The position numbers and the translations under genes are program-made. A stretch of 64,000 bases of DNA from Vallitaleaceae bacterium. Lineage in GTDB: Bacteria > Bacillota > Clostridia > Lachnospirales > Vallitaleaceae. Position 1 is the stretch's first letter. Each line of letters opens with the position of its first letter. The stretch is from positions 1-64,000 of the forward strand of contig JANQFZ010000031.1 in assembly GCA_028277605.1 (NCBI GenBank). Direction: 5' to 3'. Under the pieces are notes generated by a model that made no database searches, was not told where the DNA came from, and saw only the letters and a program-made list of their open reading frames with translations. Below are positions 8,683 to 17,502 of this stretch, piece by piece.

Positions 8683-8711
8683 ATATTATATCACTCAATA
8701 GTGTTTGTCAA
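8683..8711 (-). promoter_or_regulatory. promoter upstream of the exported-protein run
   Basis: On the minus strand TTGACA (8711-8706), 17 bp, TAATAT (8688-8683); with a 15-bp spacer TATAAT is also available. Transcription from here would leave about 350 nt of leader before 8326. Confidence 0.55.
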
Positions 8712-8820
8712 GCATTTGTATTGTAAGCCATTTGTTTCTATAGTATATAATCTGCTTATTTTCTATACATTTTTAATTTAAAAAAACTTTTATTACTTAC
8801 TTTAATATTTATTAGCACAA

Positions 8821-8886
8821 CACTTATCAAGCAAGCGTAGTCCAAAAAGATAGAAAAACAATAAAATTATAAGCTAACAAATTATG
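8821..8886 (+). repeat. repeat element, part 1, copy B
   Basis: About 85% match by eye to 5902-5968. Here the reading frame that ends the Cys-motif protein is broken by a TAG, so this copy is non-coding debris. Confidence 0.75.
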
Positions 8887-8943
8887 CCCATCCTAGGCAT
8901 ACAACATTTAAAAAGCTGCACCCCTATTTGGATACAGCTTTTG
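8887..8943 (-). repeat. repeat element, part 2, copy B
   Basis: CCCATCCTAGGCAT followed by the AAAAGCTG/CAGCTTTT hairpin, matching 6569-6627. It directly continues part 1, unlike the copy at 5.9-6.6 kb. Confidence 0.7.
8911..8942 (-). terminator. terminator of the AraC/C39-like operon
   Basis: AAAAGCTG (8911-8918) pairs with CAGCTTTT (8935-8942), with inner CC/GG pairs. It lies about 60 bp past the stop at 9001. Confidence 0.6.
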
Positions 8944-9000
8944 ATGCGATTATTATTTTTTAGGTTTGGTAATTCATATAAATTGACATAAATAGTTTTC

Positions 9001-9654
9001 TTATATAATTATCTCTAAATAACTTGTAATCTTTTCGTGTGGATACTTTTCTAAGACACCATGAGTTGGATCATAATATTGACTTTCATAATAAATCATC
9101 AGATGACCACTAGCATTTACAATACAACAATTAGGGAGTTCAACAGATTTGCCTCTTGTATATATCATCTTTTGAAATGTAAACCCAAAGTATTCTAAGG
9201 CTTCCATAACTTTGCTTATGCTACCTTGCCAGCTTCTGCTTTTCATAATACGAATTACTTCTTCAACAGAAATTCCCGTAAGCATAGCAAGACATGTTTG
9301 ACCGCATAAACCATTTTTGGTTTGATGTACATATCTAATACTATCAATTTTTCTAATAGGTTTTTCTTTACTATATGGACTATTAGAATTTATCCTACTA
9401 AGCATACGTATAACTTCAAACTGAACATCCATTTCATCTGAACAGTTTAAAGTTTTGTAGATTTCCTTCTTCACAGGAATATAGTACATACCATTCCCCT
9501 TAGGAACTAATTTACATTCAAATGAAATACCTTGAATATCAACTCTTACTGGTATTAATCCCTTTAGTTCGCAGGTTTCCCAAACATTAAAAGGAATTTT
9601 AATATATATTTTATTATTCTCTTTTACCCATGTCACTTTAAATAGATAGTGCAT
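9001..9654 (-). CDS. DUF1905 and C39-like peptidase fusion protein
   Basis: 217-aa cytoplasmic protein in two parts. Residues 1-95 resemble the DUF1905 beta-barrel (IPFNVWETCELKGLIPVRVDI, then YYIPVKKEIYKTL). Residues 105-217 resemble a C39/papain-like domain: a Cys in TKNGLCGQTCLAML with the usual Q-x-x-C setting, a His in NASGHLMIYY and an Asp in YYDPTHG. No signal peptide. The start has GAAGGT upstream and lies 2 bp after the AraC-GyrI stop, so the two form an operon. It might sense or cleave a small peptide; activity is untested. Confidence 0.7.
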   Translation of the reverse strand: MHYLFKVTWVKENNKIYIKIPFNVWETCELKGLIPVRVDIQGISFECKLVPKGNGMYYIPVKKEIYKTLNCSDEMDVQFEVIRMLSRINSNSPYSKEKPIRKIDSIRYVHQTKNGLCGQTCLAMLTGISVEEVIRIMKSRSWQGSISKVMEALEYFGFTFQKMIYTRGKSVELPNCCIVNASGHLMIYYESQYYDPTHGVLEKYPHEKITSYLEIII

Positions 9655-9656
9655 AA

Positions 9657-10559
9657 TTACCTTCTTTCACTATTACTATCGTTTTCCAATGCTATCCACA
9701 CTTCTTGCCGATTGTTTTGCATATAGCACTCAATAACAGGAAGATCTTTTAACTGGTATCCTGAGTTGGGAAGCCATTCTGTATAGAACTGCTTATAGAT
9801 TTTTTGAACAGCTTGTGGAGGTTCACCATTTGCTTCAAAAATAGCCCATTTTGATGCTGGATAACTAAATTGCTCTAATCCTTCATTTGGAGAAATAAGT
9901 TGGCATTCAGGAGTATCCACATAGCTAGTGACTGCAAGTATATACTCCATTTCCTCAGAGTTTCCCCACTGCCCACCTGAACTTAACCCTAAAAACCCAG
10001 CAGGTCTGTAATCTGCTTGTTTAAAAATATCCATTAATTGATGAATAGTACCGTCTTTCCAAGCCTCTTCCCATATCTTTGGAACAATATTAAAAGCTTT
10101 TTTTGTGTCTATTCTTTTAGAAACTCCTATTACTTTAAACGCTGGAAAATCTTCAATTTGATAATTCATATGATTGACCCCTTTAATCGTCATTTGAAAG
10201 GAAATCTTAGGACAGGATTTTAATTTCACCGTTTCATTTCTTATATCAGAAGGTAAAACTCCATGAAACTTCTTAAAAGCGCGTGTAAAGGCATCTTGTG
10301 ATTTATACCCATACTTAATAGAAATATCAATAAGTCTATCATCACAATTTAAGATATCAAAAGCAGCAGATGTCAATCGCCTGCTCCTTATGTATTCAGA
10401 TAGTGGTTTATCAGCAATATAAGAAAACATTCTCTGAAAATTGTAGATAGAACATCCCACTTTATTTGAAATTGTTTCATAAGAGATATCTCCATCTAGA
10501 TGCTCTTCAATATAATTGATAGCTTCATTAAATCGTTTAACCCAATTCATAAGATTCAC
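9657..10559 (-). CDS. AraC-family regulator with GyrI-like effector domain
   Basis: 300 aa. Residues 8-110 carry two helix-turn-helix motifs of the AraC type (ISYETISNKVGCSIYNFQRM and IDISIKYGYKSQDAFTRAF, followed by FHGVLPSD). Residues about 130-297 are a GyrI-like ligand-binding domain (YQIEDFPAFKVIGVSKRI; FSYPASKWAIFEANGEPP; ending ECYMQNNRQEVWIAL). Rob/BmrR-type regulators use this domain to bind drugs or lipophilic cations. AAAGGAAG lies before the ATG. It probably controls its own operon with the C39-like partner downstream. Confidence 0.88.
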   Translation of the reverse strand: MNLMNWVKRFNEAINYIEEHLDGDISYETISNKVGCSIYNFQRMFSYIADKPLSEYIRSRRLTSAAFDILNCDDRLIDISIKYGYKSQDAFTRAFKKFHGVLPSDIRNETVKLKSCPKISFQMTIKGVNHMNYQIEDFPAFKVIGVSKRIDTKKAFNIVPKIWEEAWKDGTIHQLMDIFKQADYRPAGFLGLSSGGQWGNSEEMEYILAVTSYVDTPECQLISPNEGLEQFSYPASKWAIFEANGEPPQAVQKIYKQFYTEWLPNSGYQLKDLPVIECYMQNNRQEVWIALENDSNSERR

Positions 10560-10768
10560 TTCCTTTGTTCTATCATACCTAACTACTCAAACAGCCACTC
10601 GACATTTCATGCCGTATTTTATCGGGTATATTAAAGATATGAATTATCCATACTAATTTATCCAACACTCATTTAGTTCATTCAATTAGTATTCAATATA
10701 TACATTATCAGTAGTTAACCTAATTCTTTAAACATGGATCAATTGCATAAGATCATCTATTATCGTCA

Positions 10769-10812
10769 ATCAAAAATGTACACACTTTTTAGTAGGTGTG
10801 TACACTTTTGAT
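10769..10812 (-). terminator. proA terminator
   Basis: AATGTACACAC and GTGTGTACACTTTTG arms form a strong hairpin. On the minus strand it ends in TTTTTGATT, 16 bp past the proA stop. Confidence 0.8.
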
Positions 10813-10827
10813 TCTGATAATTCTTTA

Positions 10828-12075
10828 CTAACGAATTTGTCCACTGCCATATATAATGTATTTGGTTGATGTTAACTCTTTTAGTCCCATTGGTCCTCTT
10901 GCATGAAGTTTCTGTGTACTAATACCTATTTCTGCGCCAAAACCAAAAACTTCACCATCTGTAAATCTTGTAGATGCATTCACATATACAGCCGCAGCAT
11001 CAACTAGGTCTAGGAATAACTGTGCATGTGTATAATTCTCTGTTATAATAGCTTCTGAATGCTTGGTATTATACGTATTGATATGCTCTATAGCTTCGTG
11101 GATATCTTTCACTGTCTTGATAGATATTTTATAATCTAAGTATTCTGTACCCCAGTCCTCATTAGTTGCTGCTTCTATTTCAGGAATAAGTTTCCTTACA
11201 GCCTCATCACCGACCATTTGAACGTTATAACTTTTTAGCGCATCTACAACTTGAGGTAAGAAATCGTTCAAAACAGCTTGGTGAATAACTAAGCTCTCAC
11301 AAGCGTTGCAAACACCAGGTCGTTGTGTTTTAGCATTGATGACAATTTTTAATGCCATATCTAAATCCGCGTATTCATCTACATAAGTATGACAATTGCC
11401 TACACCCGTTTCAATCACTGGAACTGTACTATGCTTAATAACTGCTTGTATTAACCCTGCCCCCCCACGTGGTATGAGCAAATCTAAATATTGATTCAGC
11501 TTCATGAGTTCTGTTGCTGTTTCTCTACTTGTATCCTCTACTAACTGAACAGACTCTTCTGGTAATCCTGCTTGTTGTAAAGCTTTTTGTATCGTCTCAA
11601 CAATAATTTTATTAGAATGAATGGCTTCCTTACCACCTCTTAGAATCACTGCATTACCTGCTTTAAAGCATAAACCAAAAGCATCAGCGGTTACATTGGG
11701 ACGAGCTTCATAGATAATTCCAATAACACCAATAGGTACCCTTCTTAATCCAACCCTTAAGCCATTAGGTCTATTTTTCATATGGATCATTTCACCAATT
11801 GGATCCTCTAATTGAGCAATCTGTTTTAATCCATCAGACATGCCTGATATTCTTTTCTCAGTTAGCTTTAATCGGTCGATCAAAGCACCCTTTATACCAT
11901 TTGCCTTTGCAGAATCAAGATCCTTTTTGTTGGCGTTTAGTATATCTTTTTGATGATCTATCAAAGCACTAGCTGCTGCCAATAGACCTTGATTCTTATC
12001 TTGTTGTGATAAATTTCCTAATACATAACTAACAGCCTTAGCTTTTTTCCCTTTTATCTCTAATTCATTATTCAC
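10828..12075 (-). CDS. proA: glutamate-5-semialdehyde dehydrogenase (gamma-glutamyl phosphate reductase)
   Basis: 415 aa, the usual ProA length. It reduces gamma-glutamyl phosphate with NADPH to glutamate semialdehyde, the second step of proline synthesis. The N-terminal Rossmann part has [17 protein letters not shown] and ILRGGKEA. The catalytic Cys lies in [11 protein letters not shown], and the C-terminal oligomer segment is [17 protein letters not shown]. It is the last gene of a minus-strand set with the 5-formyl-THF cyclo-ligase and DUF896 genes; proB is 1.9 kb upstream, separated by an opposing lipoprotein gene. Confidence 0.97.
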   Translation of the reverse strand: MNNELEIKGKKAKAVSYVLGNLSQQDKNQGLLAAASALIDHQKDILNANKKDLDSAKANGIKGALIDRLKLTEKRISGMSDGLKQIAQLEDPIGEMIHMKNRPNGLRVGLRRVPIGVIGIIYEARPNVTADAFGLCFKAGNAVILRGGKEAIHSNKIIVETIQKALQQAGLPEESVQLVEDTSRETATELMKLNQYLDLLIPRGGAGLIQAVIKHSTVPVIETGVGNCHTYVDEYADLDMALKIVINAKTQRPGVCNACESLVIHQAVLNDFLPQVVDALKSYNVQMVGDEAVRKLIPEIEAATNEDWGTEYLDYKISIKTVKDIHEAIEHINTYNTKHSEAIITENYTHAQLFLDLVDAAAVYVNASTRFTDGEVFGFGAEIGISTQKLHARGPMGLKELTSTKYIIYGSGQIR

Positions 12076-12164
12076 TACATCACCTCTTTAAAACCATGAA
12101 TTTTAGTATCATTCTATCATGTTATTATGCTGGTTACAACCCCGTAGTCTTTTAAGCTTGAGTA

Positions 12165-12722
12165 TTAAGTAATCATTTGACTTTCAGTAATAATTGTATC
12201 AGGCTTAACATCTTTATTAGATGTAGGAATTATCTCTGATAAAACTTGAAAATCAAAGGCTAAAGCAATCTTATCAGAAGTTTTTTTTTCTAGATATCGA
12301 TCATAGAATCCACCACCATAACCGATTCGGTTTCTAGTTGTATCGAATACCAATCCAGGCATAACCATCAATGCCTTCTTTGTCAATACTGCTGGTGATT
12401 GAGTTGGTGGCTCTAATACATCAAAAGTCCCTCTGGATAAAACCTGTAGATTATCAATATAAAAAAAACACATGGTGGTTTTGTTTATTACCTTAGGTAC
12501 AGCAACTCTTTTGTTTTTTTTAAAAGCATATTTTATTATATCTAGTGTATTCACTTCATGATTCATACTAACATAAATAAAAAGTTCTTGAGATTTTGAG
12601 AAAAACTCTGTTTGAGTAAGTGTATCCATGATTTTAATGCTATTTGCTTTTACCTGTGTCCTTGACATTTGATTTCTAATGGTTCTATATTTTTCTCTTA
12701 ATTCTTTCTTATTCATCATCAT
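12165..12722 (-). CDS. 5-formyltetrahydrofolate cyclo-ligase
   Basis: About 185 aa. It converts 5-formyl-THF to 5,10-methenyl-THF with ATP. Basic N-terminus KKELREKYRTIRNQMS, central YVSMNHEVNTLDII, RVAVPKV, and the C-terminal signature PGLVFDTTRNRIGYGGGFYDR are all typical. Three successive ATG codons (12722, 12719, 12716) follow GGAG; a TTG one codon further upstream is less likely. It sits between DUF896 and proA on the same strand, a probable operon. Confidence 0.93.
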   Translation of the reverse strand: MMMNKKELREKYRTIRNQMSRTQVKANSIKIMDTLTQTEFFSKSQELFIYVSMNHEVNTLDIIKYAFKKNKRVAVPKVINKTTMCFFYIDNLQVLSRGTFDVLEPPTQSPAVLTKKALMVMPGLVFDTTRNRIGYGGGFYDRYLEKKTSDKIALAFDFQVLSEIIPTSNKDVKPDTIITESQMIT

Positions 12723-12734
12723 CAAAGCTCCATT

Positions 12735-12938
12735 TTACTTCTTTTTCTTGACTTGTTTAATGTTCCCCTGTTCATCCTTTATTTTTACTGTTTCCATAGT
12801 AGCTTCAAAATTTTTGCGAATAGCTCCAAGGTATTCTTTACGTAAAGCTGTTTGTTCTTCTTTTTCTGCCACTGTTAATCCTACAGATTTCTGTTTCTTA
12901 TATAGCTCATTAATTCGATTAATCTTTTCTTGATTCAT
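12735..12938 (-). CDS. DUF896 (YnzC-like) small protein
   Basis: 67 aa from the ATG at 12938, chosen because AAGGAGGAG lies directly upstream; the frame stays open further 5' but without a ribosome site. The sequence INRINELYKKQKSVGLTVAE followed by EKEEQTALRKEYL is diagnostic of DUF896. A highly charged, basic tail (IKQVKKKK) closes it. B. subtilis YnzC is a small helical protein of unclear role. It starts only 12 bp upstream of the cyclo-ligase gene region. Confidence 0.92.
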   Translation of the reverse strand: MNQEKINRINELYKKQKSVGLTVAEKEEQTALRKEYLGAIRKNFEATMETVKIKDEQGNIKQVKKKK

Positions 12939-13066
12939 AAGCTCCTCCTTACTATTGAACCTATTATAATGAAATTTTAGTTTTAGTGCATTTTTTTTTC
13001 TTAAACTCAAATAATAAATATAATACACTTTTCTTATGAATGCAATCTATTTTTGGGAGTGGTAGA

Positions 13067-13963
13067 ATGATAAAAAAAACCATGATACTATTTATGACGA
13101 TTATATTGCTGACTAGCTGCGCAAGTGAAGAAAGCAAGAAAAAACAGGAAGCTTCTATATCCACTGAAACGATAAAATTCGATCTGATCTATATTACTGA
13201 TGAAATCATTCGTTTGCTAAATAATAAAAACTACATTATGGCTTATGAAAAAATGAAATTATTTCATGAAAAATCGAATGAGCTTGGTATGAATGCAGAA
13301 CAATTGAAGCAGCAGACCACTAACCTTTTCGTTAGTGAAATTAATGCTCTTACCAATCGTTTATTCATGGCATCTAATAAACAGAAACGAAATGAAGTCT
13401 ACTATACGGCTATGAAAAGCAGGCTTCAAATTATGAGTGTGGCACAAAAGAAAGCCTCTGAGACAATGCCAGGTCAATCGGGTGCTACCAATGGAGAGAA
13501 TTCTAACAGTGAATCTTCCCAAAATGAACTGAGCGCAGAAAATATTATCATTCCAGAAGAAGAAATAGTAAAAAGATATCCTGAAATCACTATGACAAAA
13601 TATGATTTAGAAGTTCAAAATGATGCAGCTGGATTATACCAGTTTTGCTCCTTATTGCTGGATAGTGAAAAGGAATCCATGAAAAAACAGTTGTTCAATA
13701 TTAAATACTATTTGTATAAAATTAATTATCTTGCAAAACTAAAACGGTATAATGAAGTCAAAACCAAATACAAAGCTCTTACTAATGATTGGCAGCAACT
13801 GTATACGGAGATTATACAAAACCATGAAATGGAAGCTAAGAAAATTAATACAGTTGTTTTAAATATCAATGCTTTAATGGAAGAAAAAAATACAACAGTC
13901 ATTGATGTAACCACTCAAATTGGCATTAAAACCGTTGATGATTTAATTTCTAAATCCAGTTAG
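13067..13963 (+). CDS. lipoprotein of unknown function
   Basis: 298 aa from the ATG at 13067 (GGGAGTGG upstream). Signal peptide with lipobox LLTSC-A at residues 14-18. The mature part is mostly helical and charged: LDLIYITDEIIRLLNNKNY-like N-terminal helices, a low-complexity Ser/Asn/Gly linker near residue 140-160 (GQSGATNGENSNSESSQNE), then a C-terminal helical domain with LAKLKRYNEVKTKYKAL. I do not recognise the family. It runs against its neighbours; its stop codon abuts the proB stop codon with no gap. Confidence 0.8.
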   Translation: MIKKTMILFMTIILLTSCASEESKKKQEASISTETIKFDLIYITDEIIRLLNNKNYIMAYEKMKLFHEKSNELGMNAEQLKQQTTNLFVSEINALTNRLFMASNKQKRNEVYYTAMKSRLQIMSVAQKKASETMPGQSGATNGENSNSESSQNELSAENIIIPEEEIVKRYPEITMTKYDLEVQNDAAGLYQFCSLLLDSEKESMKKQLFNIKYYLYKINYLAKLKRYNEVKTKYKALTNDWQQLYTEIIQNHEMEAKKINTVVLNINALMEEKNTTVIDVTTQIGIKTVDDLISKSS

Positions 13964-14761
13964 TTAATGCGCTAAGAACAATGTACCAATTTTCTCTCCT
14001 TCAATAATTTTTTCAATGACGTTCTTTTCAGAAGCGTTAGCTATAATCATATCTATTCCTGCATTTGTTGCAATCTTTGCCGCTGTAATTTTAGTTATCA
14101 TGCCGCCTGTTCCTACTAATGTTCCTGATCCCCCACCCATATTTTCAATTTGGGGTGTAATTTTTTGTACGAGTGTTAATAGCTGTGCTTTTGGGTTAAC
14201 TTTAGGATCACATTCATACAGACCATTAATATCTGATAAAAGAAGTAACAAATCTGCTTGTATTAATGTAGCAACAAGTGCAGATAAGGTATCATTGTCA
14301 CCAAATTCAATTTCCTCGGTAGCTACTGTATCATTCTCATTAACAATAGGTATAGTCCCCATCTCTAATAATGCTTCAAGTGTATTGTGTGCATTGGTTC
14401 TTTTTTTATTGGAATCCATTAAGTCTTTGGTCAGTAAGACTTGAGCTGCTATCTGATTATACTCTCTAAATAGCTTTTGATAAATCATCATTAATGCAGC
14501 CTGTCCAACGGCAGCCACTGCTTGCTTGGTCTCAAGTTTTTCAGGTTTCTTATCTAAGTTTAGAGCTTTTACCCCTACAGCAATAGCACCTGAAGATACT
14601 AAAATAACATCCTTCCCCATATTTTTTAGATTGGATATCTCTCTTATATAACTTTCAAGTTTAGAAAAATTAAGTCTTCCAGTTGCTTCATGCGTTAAAG
14701 AAGAAGAACCAATTTTAATCACTATTCTTTTCTTGTTTCTTAATATTTGTCTATGGTTCAT
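13964..14761 (-). CDS. proB: glutamate 5-kinase, short form without PUA domain
   Basis: 265 aa; phosphorylates glutamate, the first step of proline synthesis. It is an amino-acid-kinase fold: RIVIKIGSSSLT (ATP loop), ILVSSGAIAVGVKAL, IPIVNENDTVATEEIEFGDND (glutamate site, split here: NENDTVATEE and FGDNDTLSALVA), and LLLLSDINGLY with GTGGMITKITAAKIA. Enterobacterial ProB has a PUA domain of about 100 aa at the C-terminus; it is absent here, as in many Firmicutes, so this is not a truncation. proA is 1.9 kb away. Confidence 0.95.
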   Translation of the reverse strand: MNHRQILRNKKRIVIKIGSSSLTHEATGRLNFSKLESYIREISNLKNMGKDVILVSSGAIAVGVKALNLDKKPEKLETKQAVAAVGQAALMMIYQKLFREYNQIAAQVLLTKDLMDSNKKRTNAHNTLEALLEMGTIPIVNENDTVATEEIEFGDNDTLSALVATLIQADLLLLLSDINGLYECDPKVNPKAQLLTLVQKITPQIENMGGGSGTLVGTGGMITKITAAKIATNAGIDMIIANASEKNVIEKIIEGEKIGTLFLAH

Positions 14762-14903
14762 TACAGTCTATAATCCCTTCTTCTCTATAATATACATATG
14801 CCACTATTTTACACTAGTCTAGTGAATATAGCAATTAAAAATCATGTAGACAAAGCTTGATTTTTTAGAGTCTATATTTTACAATACAATTGAGGTGATA
14901 AAA

Positions 14904-16406
14904 ATGGAATTTAACCAAGCTTTAGACAAATTAAAAGAAGTCGATCAGAAAGTACATGCATTGAATCATGCGGAAGCAATTATTTCATGGGATGCAGCAA
15001 CAGGCGCACCTAAAAACAGTGTAGAAGGAAGAGCTATTACCTTAGAAGTTCTAACAAGCGAAACATTCAAAACATTAATCAATGATGAATTTAACGACTT
15101 GTTACATACATTAGAGGATAAGAAGGATAACCTTGATCCGATTACTTTAGCAAAAGTCAAAGAATATAGAGATGAGTACAATCGAATTGCTAAGATTCCT
15201 GCTAAAGAATATAGTGCTTATACAGGATTAAGAGCTAAATCTTCCAATGCTTGGGAAAAAGCTAAAGCAAATAATGATTTTAAGGAGTTTGCTCCTTATC
15301 TAAAAGAAGTCGTAGCTTATAATAAGCGTTTTGCTGAATATAGAGGGTTTGAAGGTCATCCTTATAATACACTCTTAGGGGATTATGAAAAAGGTTATAC
15401 AACCGATGATTTAGACGATTTTTTTGGTTCTTTAAAAGAAACGGTTGTACCACTGGTTAAACAGATTAATGAATCTGATGTCAAACTTAAAACTGATTTT
15501 CTGTCCAAGTACTATGAAAAGAAAACACAATTGGAGCTGTCTGATAAACTCCTAGACATTATTGGTTTTAACAAAGATTCAGGTACGCTTTGTGAGAGCG
15601 TGCATCCTTTTACAACCAATTTCAACAAAAATGATGTAAGAATAACAACCCATGTTCATAAGAATAATTTTACATCCAACATTTTCAGTACACTGCATGA
15701 AGGTGGACATGGTTTATATGAACAAAATGTTAGAGATGATTTAAACTTTAGTATTTTATGTTCTGGTACATCCATGGGTATTCACGAATCTCAATCAAGG
15801 TTTTATGAAAATCTCATAGGGCGTTCCTATGCTTTTTGCGAATACTTATACCCAACCATTCAAGAAATGTTTCCAGAACAATTATCTAGTATAACACTAG
15901 ATGAGTATTATTTAGGTATTAATAACGTTCAGCCATCTCTTATTCGTATAGAAGCAGACGAGCTAACCTACTCTTTACATGTTATGATTCGATATGAAAT
16001 AGAAAAGATGTTAATAGATGGTTCTATAAAGATTGAAGATTTACCAGAAATATGGAATCAAAAATACACCGATTATTTAGGCGTTACACCAAAGAATTAT
16101 TCAAACGGTGTACTACAAGATGTACACTGGTCAGAAGGTTTACTAGGTTATTTCCCTACCTATGCATTAGGAACTGCCTATGCATCGCAATTGTACAATA
16201 CGATGGCTAAGAGCATAGATTTTGATAAGGATCTAAGAGAGGGCAATATTTCAAATATCAACCAATGGCTAATAGAAAACATTCATAAACACGGTAAGAT
16301 GCTATCTCCTAAAGAAATCCTTGTATCAGCTACTGGTGAATCACTCAATGTAAAACACTTTACTGATTATCTAAGTAATAAATACAGCAAGATCTATAAT
16401 CTGTAA
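14904..16406 (+). CDS. M32 family metallocarboxypeptidase
   Basis: 500 aa from the ATG at 14904, preceded by GAGGTG; a GTG three codons upstream overlaps that ribosome site. M32 carboxypeptidases are cytosolic zinc enzymes that trim C-terminal residues. The zinc-binding HExxH variant reads STLHEGGHGLYEQ, the ESQSRFYENLIGRS block follows, then IRIEADELTYSLHVMIRYE with the third ligand region. The catalytic-core DVHWSEGLLGYFPTYALG block is present near the C-terminus. Length matches the family. It is a single-gene unit ending in a terminator. Confidence 0.95.
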   Translation: MEFNQALDKLKEVDQKVHALNHAEAIISWDAATGAPKNSVEGRAITLEVLTSETFKTLINDEFNDLLHTLEDKKDNLDPITLAKVKEYRDEYNRIAKIPAKEYSAYTGLRAKSSNAWEKAKANNDFKEFAPYLKEVVAYNKRFAEYRGFEGHPYNTLLGDYEKGYTTDDLDDFFGSLKETVVPLVKQINESDVKLKTDFLSKYYEKKTQLELSDKLLDIIGFNKDSGTLCESVHPFTTNFNKNDVRITTHVHKNNFTSNIFSTLHEGGHGLYEQNVRDDLNFSILCSGTSMGIHESQSRFYENLIGRSYAFCEYLYPTIQEMFPEQLSSITLDEYYLGINNVQPSLIRIEADELTYSLHVMIRYEIEKMLIDGSIKIEDLPEIWNQKYTDYLGVTPKNYSNGVLQDVHWSEGLLGYFPTYALGTAYASQLYNTMAKSIDFDKDLREGNISNINQWLIENIHKHGKMLSPKEILVSATGESLNVKHFTDYLSNKYSKIYNL

Positions 16407-16440
16407 GTCAACTTAATACTTTGAACTTACTTATACTGTT

Positions 16441-16476
16441 AAAGGTATTAGTCCATGTGGCTAATGCCTTTTTTAC
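16441..16476 (+). terminator. terminator of the M32 peptidase gene
   Basis: AAAGGTATTAG pairs with CTAATGCCTTT (one G-U), followed by TTTTTT. Confidence 0.8.
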
Positions 16477-16636
16477 TTAGTAACATCCTTTCTTAAAATA
16501 AAAATCCTACAGAATAGATTTTATTGATAGATAAACTCAAATAATCCTATTATTGACTCACCATACATTATAGTTTAAAATAAAACCCATGCCGACATTG
16601 AAATACATAAACCAACAATAGAATAGAGGAATAGCA

Positions 16637-17491
16637 ATGAACGATAAACAGAAAAGTATCCTTGCTATGCTTATCTCAGCATTAGCATTCTCTTTGATGG
16701 GAGTATTTGTAAAGTCAACAGGGGATATAGGTGTTATGCAAAAGTCCCTGTTTAGAACAGCTACCATTATGATTATCTCATTAATAATGATAAAGTTTAA
16801 TAATATAAAACTAACTAGCATCAAGCATCATAAGTTATTATTACTTCGTTCAGCTCTTGGAACTGGTGGTATACTCTTAAACTACTACGCCATCGATCAT
16901 TTAATCTTATCAGATGCTAATATTATTTTTCGATTAAGCACCATTTTCTTAATTATATTCTGCTGGATATTATTGAAAGAAAAAATATCCAAAAATCAAG
17001 CACTTACTATTCTTATTGCATTTATCGGTGTTATATTTATAGTAAAGCCCCAGCTTTCAGTTGAAATCTATCCCTATTTAATCGCTATATTAGGTGCTGC
17101 TTTTGCTGCGTTGGCTTACACAACGCTACGTGTTCTAGGTCAAAGAGAACATACCTTATCCATTGTATTTTATTTTTCAGCATTTACCACTGTAATTCTA
17201 ACACCTTATGTACTAACCCATTATGAGCCCATGTCTGACAAGCAGATTTTTTATGCTATTCTTGCAGGAGGTTGTGCAGCCATTGGTCAGTTAGGTGTAA
17301 CCATAGGTTATAAATATGCTCCAGCAAAAGAAGTTTCAATCTACAATTATTTTGGGGTAGTTTTTTCAGCTGTTTTTAGTATTTTCTTATTTGGCATGAT
17401 ACCAGATGCATTAAGCCTATTGGGTTATGGTATTGTGTTTACCGCTTCTTATACTATGTATAAGCAAAATCATACGAAAACGAATCAATAG
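16637..17491 (+). CDS. EamA/DMT-superfamily transporter
   Basis: 284 aa with ten hydrophobic segments in two repeated five-TM EamA halves (first half from about 7-140, second from about 150-280). Typical elements are ALAFSLMGVFVKS, LRSALGTGGILLNYYAI, a PQLSVE turn between halves, and YAPAKEVSIYNYFGVVFSAV near the end. The family exports or imports metabolites such as amino acids and nucleosides; the substrate is not predictable. AGAGGAAT precedes the ATG. It converges with the ROK gene, with 11 bp between stops. Confidence 0.9.
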   Translation: MNDKQKSILAMLISALAFSLMGVFVKSTGDIGVMQKSLFRTATIMIISLIMIKFNNIKLTSIKHHKLLLLRSALGTGGILLNYYAIDHLILSDANIIFRLSTIFLIIFCWILLKEKISKNQALTILIAFIGVIFIVKPQLSVEIYPYLIAILGAAFAALAYTTLRVLGQREHTLSIVFYFSAFTTVILTPYVLTHYEPMSDKQIFYAILAGGCAAIGQLGVTIGYKYAPAKEVSIYNYFGVVFSAVFSIFLFGMIPDALSLLGYGIVFTASYTMYKQNHTKTNQ

Positions 17492-17502
17492 TACTGAACT
17501 AT

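Larger units (their letters stand above)
8327..9000. other. intergenic region with promoter, repeat copy and terminator
   Basis: About 670 bp, very AT-rich and with no credible gene. It holds a strong minus-strand promoter at 8683-8711, both parts of the 5.9/6.6 kb repeat joined together at 8821-8943, and the hairpin that ends the 9001-9654 gene. 8330-8680 shows nothing else clear. Confidence 0.6.

Noticed and set aside
14016..14444. 142-codon open frame antisense to proB
   Set aside because: It mirrors proB codons, lacks a ribosome site and shows no protein-like pattern.
13964..14761. proB as a truncated gene
   Set aside because: The kinase domain is complete, and ProB without PUA is normal in many Firmicutes.
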